Shown here: positions 24,469 to 34,551 of the stretch, one piece after another
Layout of the letters: each line of letters starts with the position of its first letter
Numbering within the stretch: position 1 is the stretch's first letter
Source: Gonapodya prolifera JEL478
Lineage: Eukaryota > Monoblepharomycota > Monoblepharidomycetes > Monoblepharidales > Gonapodyaceae
Assembly: GCA_001574975.1 (NCBI GenBank)
Contig: KQ965826.1
Span: 62,001-126,000 of the forward strand
DNA: 64,000 bases
Direction: 5' to 3'
Notes under the pieces: generated by a model
What the model was told of the DNA's origin: nothing
Seen by the model: the letters and a program-made list of their open reading frames with translations, nothing else
Databases searched by the model: none
Made by a program: the position numbers and the translations under genes

Positions 24469-25847
24469 ATGGCAGAGAAAAGCGATCGCGAGAGCGCTAG
24501 AGTCGTGGACTCGCCAAAAGGTGCGAATCAAGCGAGCAATCTTCCCCCGGACGTCTCCTCGCCATCCCCGCATCTGTCAATGGCGCTGACGACCACGTAC
24601 TTCCACCAGTCTGGACCACACTCATCACCAACACCAAATATCTATCAGGCCTTTTGACACTCGACTACAGTCTGAAGAAGGTCGGGTCCAAGTATCCCTT
24701 GATTGCCCTCTACACCGATGGGTTTCCACCGGAGGGCCATGCTGCGCTGGACGCCCGCGGAATCGCAAAGAAGAAAATTGAATATCTTCTTCCAAAAGCG
24801 CACAAAGATTACTCTAACGAAGTGCGATTCTAGTGAGTTGCCTTGTGTCGTTTTGCTTCGTCCTTCTTTTATCTGAGCCATCTGTCTCCCAGCGATTGCT
24901 GGAGTAAATTACAACCCTTCTCTCTCGTAGAGTATGACCGAGTCGTGCAGCTGGACTCTGACATGGTCATTCTCCAAAACATGGACGAGCTCATGGACAT
25001 TCCTCTGAACGACACCGACCGAGTATTTGCTGGCAGCCACGCATGTGTCTGTAACCCACTGAAGAAGGCCCACTACCCCAAAGATTGGTAAGTTCCTTCA
25101 GTTTAAGTGACTTAGGGTGGGGTCGGAGCGAGTTAAGATTTGTTACTAATTGCCAGGGTCCCCCACAACTGCGCCTTCACATTCCAACACGGTGATCCTG
25201 AAAAGGCGCAAATCGAAGGAGCACCGTGCAGCACCGGACTTTCTATGGTCAACGGAGGTACGATCGTCTTTGGCGTTTCGCAAGCCAACGAGACGGGATT
25301 GAATGCGCTTGAATAATTCTGGATTTTAAAATTCGCAGGACTCCAAGTCGTAAATCCGTCGATGAAATCCTACAACGCCATCATGGCAACACTAGGAGAG
25401 CCTTCCAAGACGAGTTCATGTGAGTACACATTGTACCTGACCGGGCAATAATGGGACCGGACCCTCCTTGATTTTGAATGTCGTCATTGACCGATACCTC
25501 TCTTGCAGACGAATTCGCCGACCAGGCCCTCCTGTCGGACGTTTTCAAAGACCGCTGGGTCGGCATTCCCTACATCTACAACGCTCTGAAAACGCTCCGC
25601 TGGTGCCACGCTCCTATCTGGAGGGACGATAAAGTAAAGTGCGTCCACTATATTCTGAGGTGAGTCACTCGCTCCAGAAGTACTTCGGTAATCTACGTTG
25701 TTCTAACAACTCCTCTGCTTTCCATCTACCAGTCCCAAACCCTGGGACAACAGGGACAGCGATGACTTCACCCACACCTGGTGGTGGGCCGTTAACGACG
25801 AGAGGCTGGCGAATGAGAAGGAGGCTGGCGTTGTGGATGGATTCTGA
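24469..25847 (+). CDS. GT8 family glycosyltransferase (glycogenin/galactinol synthase-like)
   Basis: Seven exons: 24469-24520, 24610-24832, 24893-25087, 25157-25257, 25339-25419, 25509-25659, 25733-25847; all phases agree. Conserved GT8 features: N-terminal VWTTLITNTKYLSGLLTL, the metal-binding DxD motif in VVQLDSDMVIL, FAGSHACVCNP, FNSGL-type strand read here as STGLSMVNGGLQVV, and FADQALLSDVFKDRW. The C-terminal PIWRDDKVKCVHYILSPKPW carries the His of the HxxxxKPW motif. This resembles the fungal group related to galactinol synthase and glycogenin; length about 305 aa lacks the long glycogenin C-terminus. No signal peptide, so cytosolic. Donor is probably a UDP-sugar; acceptor unknown. Confidence 0.88.
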
Positions 25848-26209
25848 TCAGCTGTGCCTTCCAGGGTATCAAGCTGGGTAATCACTGATTTTTACACATT
25901 TTTAGACGTGATTTTATATGAGTGGCTTCTTTAATTATATTTTCCAAATGCTCCAGCGCTCTCGACTGTGCTCTGGGGCATTCTCATCGAACACGAAGGA
26001 ATGAGTAATATTTGTAGGGTGACAGAATCTGGTCGGGAACAAAGCGAAGAGTGAGGGACCAATGAAAACTAGCTAATTGAGGTGGAAACAAAAGATTCGA
26101 CACTCATGGCGGATTTAGCTGAATTCGTCGAAATCAGGCAAATTCAAGCAACTTTCCGAAGCACAAAAACCAATTGATCCACCGTTGCGAACGCGAATCG
26201 GACCCCTCA
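25848..26209. other. Intergenic
   Basis: About 360 bp, no coding frame or repeat recognised. Confidence 0.4.
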
Positions 26210-26964
26210 ATGCCACCAACAAGAGTCCTTGAAGTTCGCATCGCAGACGAATCAGCCGGATGGCGTGCAGCAGGTGTGTTGCAGCTGCCCGACTATCCTC
26301 TCACATATACTCACATTTGGAGCTGAATTCCAGGATTCAACGTGCGGAACGACGGCCAATTCAACATCAGGGACGTAGACTTCCAGCTTCTCGGGAAGAA
26401 CGCCGCGAAAGCTGGCCAGTACCCTGTCCTGTCATGGTTGCTGTTAGATCCTTCGGCAAGAGCTCGACCGGGCTCGTTCGAGACACGGGCAATTGAAGGA
26501 CTCGATATTAGAATCACAGCCGAGGACCCTGGTGAGGCTATAAAGAGGCGCACCCGAACAGGGCGGAGCAGGTGGCGAGTTTGGTGATCCAAACTCCGGA
26601 CGTCAAGAGGACCGTGAAGACGTTGAAGGACAATTTGGGCATGGAGCCACGGCGAATGATAACGCCAAAGGAAGGGAAAGCCCCGACAATGGCGCTGTTC
26701 AAGATCGGAACGACCATAATCGAGGTTGTTCGAGGATCTGGGCAAACTCGGTTCTGGGGCCTCATGGTGGAGACACCGGACATTGAGAAGACCTACGACC
26801 TTATAAAAGATCGTGGTGGGGCGCGAAAGCTAAAAGATGCCGTTCAGCCCGGTCGGAAGATCTTCACGCTGGAGCACAAGGCGGTTGGCGTGGGAGTCGA
26901 TGTCGCTTTCATTTCACCGGACCCGAGAGCTCGGCCACAAAGGAAGAATTGGAGTAACGTTTGA
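26210..26964 (+). CDS. Glyoxalase-like (VOC) protein with a single frameshift
   Basis: Exon 1 encodes MPPTRVLEVRIADESAGWR and joins exon 2 at about 26334 (G|GA, GFNVRNDGQFNI). Exon 2 contains VLSWLLLDPSARARPG and DIRITAEDPGEAIKR, then the frame ends at 26587. The expected continuation AHPNRAEQVASLVIQTPDV is in the next frame from about 26550; adding one G to the run at AAGAGGCGC would restore EDPGEAIKRAHPN. The second module has GTTIIEVVRGSG, FWGLMVETPDIEKTY and ends at 26964, with the tandem betaalphabeta pattern of VOC proteins. Host gene; either a fresh pseudogene or a base missing from the assembly. Substrate unknown. Confidence 0.65.
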
Positions 26965-27071
26965 TTGTAATTACTTCTAAGGTGTATAAATATGGTACAG
27001 TAGAGAAATGCTTGTCATTAATGAGATTCTGACATTCGACACCCTCTTGTATGGCACAGAATGATGACCCC

Positions 27072-29280
27072 TTAGGTGAGCCGCATCATCCAAAGCTTCT
27101 TGACCTTAATCTGCCTCTCGAGATCAGCAACATCAACACCTTTCCCCTGGTCTTGGATCCATTCCGGGGTGAACCCAACCTTCAAAATCGCCTCGAACCC
27201 CTCTTCCTTGGTCGGCTCCTCCAGCTGGCTCCAAAACGAGTTGTACACAAGATCTGCAAGCTGCTTCCGCTCTCCCAAGACCGCCCTGAGAGCCCCGTTA
27301 TGCCTGCACAGATCCTTCGGGGCAGTGAAATGGACACACCGAACTCGCTTCACTTTGCCGGCGAGAGGACCTTTGTTGGTGAAATCAAGCCATTGCGCGC
27401 GAGTAGTCACGTTGCGGTTGGTGGCGTCGATGACGACCGAACGAGACGAGAGAAGTGCGTTCCGAGCGTGTGTCATGCATGCGGAGAGAGACTTCAACAT
27501 GTCCTTCACCGTGAGCGATCATTTAAATGGTGTCAGCGGGGGAAACGATTTGAGGATCACTCACCTGATTAACTATGGTGTATCCCGCAGACTCGAACCA
27601 TCTCTTTGCGAAAGAGGACTTTCCGCACCCTGGACTTCCCACGAATAGGACGATCTCCGGTCGTAATTCATCTGGCGCGACAAGGGGTAGGTGACCTGGT
27701 GTGTAGACGTTTGCTGATGGGGCGGGAGAGATGCACAAGAGTGATCAATTTCGACGTTGGCGACAGAGCCCTCAGCTCGAGTACAAAGTGAGACGGTTCC
27801 AACGTACCAGGCGGAACATAAGTCGAAGGATCGAAACCTTTCATTTCGAACGACGCAGCAGCTTCGTCGGCGAAGAATTCTTCTGGTGTGTAAAAGCGGA
27901 TTCCCACGTTTCCGGCAAATTTGCTGTGAGGACAGGGTGGTGAGCCACAGGGGAGTTGACATTTCATGACAGAAAAACGCATTAGTGAGCTACCGCGGGC
28001 TATACAAATCAGGGGCACGAGTCCGTACCGGTCCGAATCGGAAAAGTCCTTCTTCCTGCCCGTTTTCCATCCCACTGCACGACCAGCGGCATCACCAACA
28101 AAAAACGACTCTGCAAGGTCTTTAGCATTGTACAGCTCAGTGCCGTTGAATGCCGAAGCTGCTTCCTTGGAACTCACCAACAGGACCAAACTCCCTCTCC
28201 ATGAACTCGAACATGCCCGGTCGCGGCTTGCGGTACTCGTCGTCTCCAGACGACACAAAGAGCAAGAGCGGTACCTTGAGCTTTGGTCCAGGAAGACATG
28301 ATTGACGTGCATGAGGACCTTCCCGAGATAAGTCTGGGCGAAACCGGTGTGGACTCACACTTCGGGCCACCTGGGTCACCTTCCCTTTAAAATCCTCCTC
28401 TTTCTCCTCGCCCTTGGCACCCTTCTTCGCCGCGAATCCACTCTGGTTCGTGAAGAAAGCTATCCTGCACCCTGCTTCGGCACACCGACGGAGGGCGCGA
28501 GAGACCGACTTTCCAGAAGGGTCCAAGAACTTCCAGTCGGCCGCGTCCTTGGCGAAGACGTTGCCGGAACGGGTGGTGAAGACCGTCGAGTCGATGTCGA
28601 AGGCGGCGAGTGGGGGTGGTTCTGGTGGTGGGAGAGTCGACGACGTTGTCGGCGCAAAGGAGTGAGTAGGTTCATATCTTATTCATGAACTTTGAACCGG
28701 AACCCTTCACTCAAGGAGACTCACTTTCAGTGCCTAGCGATACCTTGCGCGCCGCCGATCCGTCTCCACCCGTGGGGTCGAACTCTCCCCAAATAAAATC
28801 TTCATTCACGCGATGCCACACGATGGGAGTGCTCAGCGGCCCCAAGCTGCTGGCGCTACTTGGATCGAAAAACGCCGCAGTGGCCCCTTCGGTCGCAACA
28901 GCGGCGGATGCTATGATGGTGGTCGTCGCTGAGGAATTGATGCCTGAAGCCGATGCGTGGACCGTTTCGGACAAAGACACGGCCACGGCGGCGGTCTCCG
29001 TGGCGGAGCTTGTCGATCCGGTTTCGGCCGTGACGCCGGTCGTTGAGGTTGTGCTCGCGTCTGTTCGCTTTGCGAAGAACGAATGAATACTGCCGGCGCC
29101 GCTCGCTTTCTTCTTAGCAGGAGATGCTACATATCGATGAAGAGGTCGTGTGGAGAATGAGAGACGAGACGAAACCGATTATCGACGCCGAATCAACCGC
29201 TGAGAATGAAGCAGTTGAAGGGGCAAGCAGCCCGCACCAGCTGAACCGGTCGCTTCCACCTTTCGCTTCTGTGCAGGCAT
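27072..29280 (-). CDS. Bifunctional polynucleotide kinase 3'-phosphatase
   Basis: Eight minus-strand exons: 29280-29238, 29126-28725, 28621-28359, 28280-28178, 28119-28029, 27923-27808, 27695-27565, 27503-27072. PNKP-type DNA end repair: phosphatase domain with the HAD motif AAFDIDSTVFTTRSGNVF, IAFFTNQSGF, then FVSSGDDEYRKPRPGM and SFFVGDAAGRAVGWK; kinase domain with Walker A VGSPGCGKSSFAKRW, VVIDATNRNV and FTAPKDLCRHN. The N-terminus is basic (MPAQKRKVEAT) and followed by SIHSFFAKR, similar to a PIP box but without the usual Gln. No FHA domain is seen, as in many fungal members. It removes 3'-phosphates and adds 5'-phosphates so ligase can act. Confidence 0.93.
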
Positions 29281-29854
29281 TGTTGCAAACAGTCTCGCTC
29301 TGCGCTGAAAGTGTCCCAGCGCCCGTGTTATAGTTGGTTTGCGGCCTCGTTTGTGGGCTTCGCGTGACCACGGTTGCCTACACTTCCATGTCCGAAAAAG
29401 CAAGACATTTTTCGGCGTAATTTCAACAGTTATAGAACTCTCCCCCTCACTCGATTATGGGTAACTTTAGCGCTTGACCAAACGAGTGAAATCACCCACT
29501 TGACACCGATTCTTCAATGATCAATATCACCGATCGACATGACTTATATGGTTTTGTAAGGAGATTACAGTACGAAACTGGGTTTGGAAGAAGCGGACTC
29601 AGCATAACCAATCTGGCTCAGGAAATGACCTCTAATTTGTCAGACTTCGGTTGTACTTTTAGTCATGAATTGGATGACTAACCATACCGAAGATGACAGT
29701 TGCCGGCCCGAAATCACGTCAAGCTTTACTGTCATACAAATAAATTGAAACTCGCGGCTCTTCCATAAGTGATGAGAGTCATGACTTGATCAATATCACA
29801 ATCTTCGTCTTCAACCCCTTTGAGAGTTTTGCAACAGAGGTTATGTTGGGACTT
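29281..29854. other. Intergenic
   Basis: About 570 bp upstream of PNKP, A/T-rich in the second half. No gene or repeat recognised. Confidence 0.4.
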
Positions 29855-30040
29855 TTACCCACACTCTCCCATGAGAAAGGAAAGACGTCGTGGTAAGGCC
29901 AACGCTGCAGGGCAGCCGATATGGGCACCAACATTGAGCTCTCTAGCAATCCTGGCAGCTTTCCTCGCTTCCCTGTCCAGTCTCTCTTGCTCTTGTATCC
30001 GAAGGCCTTCATTTACCATGTCCTCCCAACGCTTCCCTCC
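29855..30040 (-). pseudogene. 3' exon of a small charged-helix protein, inverted copy
   Basis: Open minus-strand segment KRWEDMVNEGLRIQEQER ... EARKAARIARELNVG, ending at a stop at 29855. It resembles the exon at 30354-30459 on the plus strand (WELMVREAMIMREIERREKE). In both, a stop codon and then a plausible acceptor (..GGAG| here) lie just upstream, so both look like exons with the same splice position. No upstream exon or start could be found for this copy, so it may be a fragment. Family not recognised. Confidence 0.4.
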
Positions 30041-30179
30041 GTGGGGTCATGATTGGGCCGTGATCACGACGATCGAGCATGCGATAACACGAGACACCAG
30101 CAAGACACACTTTGGGCCACTGCAGCCGCACATTTCTTCAACCCGACGTGACGTTCTGATGTGGATTAGTTTTGCGTAG

Positions 30180-30607
30180 TGGTCCATCGACAGGCAACGG
30201 CAAAGTACAAAAATCTGCCGGAGTGGAAGTCACGTCGACCGAGCAATCGCCATGTGTGGGTGCACTGCAATGGGAGCGTGAGTTGTTGTACGACGTGTGG
30301 TAGCCGACCCCTTCGTCGTGACCGATCCCCGGTCGTTTTCGCTATCCCTGAAGGCCGAACCCAGCCTGGGAGCTGATGGTCCGTGAAGCAATGATCATGC
30401 GAGAGATCGAGCGACGGGAAAAGGAGGCGAAAAAGATGGCCGTGGAAGCCGAGGGTGGAGTGAGTAGCTCGGTGACAATCAACTTTCAAGGAACCCAATT
30501 GTTTGATACGTAAACATTCGCTACAGGTCACTGACGTGGACACGAGTGTATCTAAGAAGCTGGCGAAACGAGCAAAGGCTGCCCTTGCTAAGATTCTGTC
30601 GCCATAG
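30180..30607 (+). CDS. Small lysine/glutamate-rich helical protein (5' end unresolved)
   Basis: Three exons with consistent phases: 30180-30296 (GPSTGNGKVQKSAGVEV ... QWERELLYD), 30354-30459 (VPNPAWELMVREAMIMREIE ... KKMAVEAEGG) and 30527-30607 (VTDVDTSVSKKLAKRAKAAL ... ILSP, stop). Borders are GT-AG (GTGAGT...CTACAG for the second). The middle is a strongly charged predicted helix. No start codon was found in the first exon; a further 5' exon is needed. Compact, basic and helical, it could be an organellar ribosomal or assembly protein, but I do not recognise the family. Confidence 0.45.
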
Positions 30608-30894
30608 CTTAAGCGTTGTAGTTTCAAATGTTGGATATGTCTTATTGGACATATGGTCTCAACCACACGACAATGAAATTTTGACCATCCGGCATCTCAA
30701 ATTTTACAGAGTCAGAAGTGCTGTTCGACTTGCTGATTACCCTCAAGAGCCTCGCGCCTTGCTCCAGGCGGTGCCGCCCAACGTCGATGAGGGCCAAAGA
30801 TGGTTGCACCGAGGTAACTTCGATGTTGCGTACAGCATTGTTGTCAGGTAAAAAAGACAGTTGTAAAATGGCATCTTCTCAGACACGGCGGTCT

Positions 30895-32071
30895 TTAGTT
30901 ATACGATTCTTGCTCGTCCTTATCTTTGTCGCTATCAGTTTCGCTATTCTCCTCCTTGCTGCCCATCTCCTCCCTGCAGTTGTCTCCACGATTGACAGTG
31001 CTGCCCACACACATCCCATTTTGTGATACGGGCATCAGTGTGACATCGCTCTTCCCAGATATGGAAGGAGCCGTTATATCCACTCGGGCAAAAAACGTCT
31101 TTGCATACTTGGCATGCCGTGTAGGGTAAATCCTTGGACAAAACGTTCTGTTGCAATCGTCCATCCCGCAACCGTTCCACCCATCTGGAATCCCACAGCG
31201 GTGACAGGTTGTCACACGAGACCACAACCACCAGAATAGTGGTCCACTTCGAAACCAGCCAACTATTCTTCAGCTACTTCATCGAGATCATCCACCTCGT
31301 CAAAGACACGAGTTCCGCAAACCCAGTCCACGAGCTCAGAGAAGCCGTTTTTGCAAGTAGCTTTGCGGAATGACATGTTGCACCTCGCACATGTCGATTT
31401 GGTGTTGCATGTTTTGCATCGTCCTCCGCCAAGCTTCGAAGACTTGTTGCAGAAGCAGCTCTCACAGATACCCGTCGATATTTTGCGGAGTCCTGGCAAG
31501 AGTCTGGCAAGATGAGTATTGCACTCAGTAACACTCTCCTTTACATCGTTACTTTTCGGCAATCTCGGTTGCAGTTGTCACGAACGTGACCATGTGTACG
31601 CTGCATTCTGCGCTGCGGTTGGACCAATCGTCTTCATCTGCGAGAGCTTGGGCAAGGTCAGCGTAGCTCTCGCCCTTTGTCAACGAGAATGTGTCTTCTC
31701 GAGGTTGGGGAAGAGACACCGTCAAGTGCCTTTACTGCTGTACCCACGTTGATCCCGTTCAGTGAAAGCGTGTGCACAAGCGAGCCGTCACCCAAGAACT
31801 GGCAGATGAGGTCCAAACCGTCCTCGTCCATCTGGCCAGCTCTTCGAATCCTGATGTGCCGGCAACAGACGTCTGCGTGTGGTTTCAGAGTATCGCGCTT
31901 AAGGCGGCAAGTCTCCAGGAGACGGTAAAAGTCGCGAGTCCAGAGGTTTGAGGCGATCTTTATGAGAACGTCCAGCGGGAGGTGCGAGAGGAGAAGGGAG
32001 CGGGCAGCAGCGCTCGGTGGGACGGGAGAGGGTGAAGACAAGTTCGGGGACTGCTCGATGAAGGAAGCCAT
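30895..32071 (-). pseudogene. Degenerate F-box-like / Cys-rich protein gene, copy 2
   Basis: Same family as 9498-10742. Reads MASFIEQSPNLSSPSP, F-box-like LLSHLPLDVLIKIASNL, DFYRLLETCRLKRDTLKPH, CCRHIRIRRAGQMDED, then CQFLGDGSLVHTL. One base appears missing after ALDGVS, so the following FPNLE continues in another frame, and GESYADLAQALADEDDW in a third. The Cys-rich part (NTHLARLLPG, GICESCFCNKSS, CKTCNTKSTCARCN, WVCGTR; then CHRCG, CGMDDCNRTFCPRIYP, or CQVCKDVFC in the neighbouring frame) is also split. The breaks differ from those in the other copy, so each decayed on its own. Confidence 0.6.
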
Positions 32072-32399
32072 TGGGGATGATTTGTTGGACGTTCTGAAAG
32101 GATGGGGGGAGAAAGTTGGAGGAATACAGAAGTGAGAGAAGAAGCCAGAAACGTTGCGCTGGGTGCTGAACAAGTGAATCTTTCAGAGGTAAATGAACAT
32201 CCCCCACACCTCAAATGATCACCACAAGCGATCCAAACTTACCACAGGCTGATATCGTTTCTGTGCGACGTCATGTTGTTACCGAGTTGTACAGACTACA
32301 AACATATCGACAAGGAGTTACTCCAACATTACCAAAACAACATAACCAAAACAAGGAAAAAATTAAAATCAAAACGTGATCTCCATCAAGGGACACCAC

Positions 32400-34288
32400 C
32401 TATTCCCTCCCCAAAAGTTCAATGGGAGACGCCAGATGACGATGTGTGGACGTCACGCGCGCGTCGAGCTCGATCGGCTCCGCGACTGACCGCAAACTGC
32501 CTTTCCCACTCAATGTTCGATCGCGAGAATTGTGCGAACTCGGGGGCAGTCGCACGTACGGGGGAGGCGCCACGTCATCCGTTGAGCCCATGCTCAACGA
32601 TTGCATGCGTGCGAGGTGGAGATTCGCCATGGAGGACCCAGGCGAGGAAAATGTTTTCCTCATGGACCCGGTACGTTGCGATTCCAACGACGTGAGGGTC
32701 TGTTCCTCCGTCGGCTTTCGCTGCATGGGAAGTCTGGGAAGTGGGCCGCTTGACTGAAGGGAGCTGGAGTGGGCGGATGAGTGTCCGTGGCTCGAAAAAG
32801 TGCGGGATTGGGGAGCACCGAAAAGTGAACCAGACGTGATCCGGACGAAGGATTCGACGGAGTGCAAGGGAAAGGAGGGTGATTGTGCGGGAAGGAGATG
32901 GTCGGCGAGGTGGAGGCAATCCCTGCGCCATATGGTTAAAAAAATGCCGCGAAGCAGAATGAAGGGCCGGGCGACTCACAGTGGAGCAGTACCAACTGCA
33001 CCAGACTCCGGATCAAAACAAGATGCCCAACCGTCACGGTATATTGTGCGGACGTCCACTCTGGATCCAGGTGTGAGGCTCAATTCGTCAGGTGCAGAAG
33101 CTTCGTACTGCAGGGTGAGTCGTCGTTGCATGTATTTAGCACGAATTCAAAAGAAAAGAAGAGGAAATCAATGTTGAGACTCACTTTTTGTTCAACGAGG
33201 AAAGGCGCACCGGAATATTCAATGTAAGGAGCATCTTCTAAGCCCTGCGGACCGGCGATTCGAAGGAAGAACCTGTAACGCAAATGTCAGAAGGTGCGTA
33301 CGGCTGTTCGGTCTCCAACCCATACGTGAAAGTTTGACGAAGGCTCACCAGTGCGGTTCTTCGGGCGACTTTCCCTTTTCCTCGTTCATTCTTCGACGCT
33401 TCTTCCTGAAGTATGCAAACCCAACAACTCCTCCGATGAGAACCCCAACCCCAACGCCTGCACAAGCACCAATAAGGGCAACGCTTGGTCCGCCCGGTGA
33501 GCGGTTTCCTCCATCCGCTCTACCGAAAGCGGTGCCATTCGGGAAAGGAATGATTTGGTCCTCCGCGAGACACACTTTAGGAAAGTCTCCAGCGACGGTG
33601 AAGAGTTTTGGGTTGGTATTGAAGTTCGTGAGACTGCAGAAGGAAAGGGCTTGGGGAAATAAACCATCGATGGCACCCTCTAGTTTGTTGTCTTTGTGAG
33701 GGGTCATTGGTAAATGATCTCTTGCGTCGAACGACTTCAACGTCACCGCAACTCACCGTAGAAACTGACCGAAAAGAGTTTCTTAAGGCTAGTCAGGTTC
33801 GGAATTGTCCCAATGATTTCATTCCGCGGGATAACCAGGTATTCCAGACTGGGATTTCCTGACACATCAGGTATCGTCGTGAAGGAGTTGGAGCCGCCGT
33901 ATATTCGTGTGAGATTTTTCAACCCCACGACCGATGGGAAAGCTCCGGTGAAGTTATTGTTGTTGAGCTCTATAATCTCAAGACTGGTGAAGTTTTCAAG
34001 GGACGGGAGGGTTCCATTCAAGCCCAAGTTCACGATGGAAGCCGTCACGACACGCCCGCTCCTGCAAGTGAATCCTCGAGTCGTCTTCCGTACGCCTCCA
34101 TCTGTGAGCGTGACGTCCACGCTGTAATTGCAGCAGGAGCCCCGATTCCAAGGGACAGCTACGGCGCTTCGATCCAGGAGCGACTCGAAAAACGCGCAAT
34201 CGGCTGAGGGGGACGTCTCTTGGGCATGAGACGCAAGAAGGGGAGCAATCAGCAGGACGAAAAGGGTGGGTCCTGCTATGGGTCGCAT
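32400..34288 (-). CDS. LRR receptor-like protein with cytoplasmic SH3 domain (A1)
   Basis: Five minus-strand exons: 34288-33757, 33691-33349, 33272-33185, 33107-32980, 32922-32400. Signal peptide RPIAGPTLFVLLIAPLLASHA; cap motif DCAFFESLLDRSAVAVPW with GSCC; leucine-rich repeats (LNGTLPSLENFTSLEIIELN, FTGAFPSVVGLKNL); membrane helix PSVALIGACAGVGVGVLIGG then FRKKRRR. Cytoplasmic block EEPHWFFLRIAGPQGLEDA leads to an SH3 domain: YEASAPDELSLTPGSRVDV, TIYRDGWASC, VGTAPLDCL. The SH3 ALYDY-like strand, acidic RT loop (DELSL), and the DGW Trp are all present. The tail is Ser-rich. Unlike its paralogues it has no intron inside DG|W. Predicted surface sensor; ligand unknown. Confidence 0.85.
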
Positions 34289-34551
34289 TCCATTGTGTTT
34301 TTGCTGCGTTGGGTGCAATTCTGCTTGAGGAGGCGCCCCGCGAGACGTTTTCCCGACGGTCAACACAAACGCCAAGCGGAATCACGATGCAAATTCAGAC
34401 TTTGCGGTAAAGGTTTAACGTATCAAAACCCAAAAGTAAGCCGTTACACCTTCATGTCACTTTCAAAACTGATAAATAGAGTACAACAAAAATATCGACT
34501 AAGTCCCTGAACATGAAGATTCCTGATCATATGATCCTCTCTTTCTAACAT

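Noticed and set aside
28414-29086. Plus-strand frames opposite PNKP
   Set aside because: Antisense to the phosphatase exons; no independent support.
30166-30666. 166-aa minus-strand frame
   Set aside because: Overlaps the three-exon plus-strand gene with good splice sites and has no recognisable domain.
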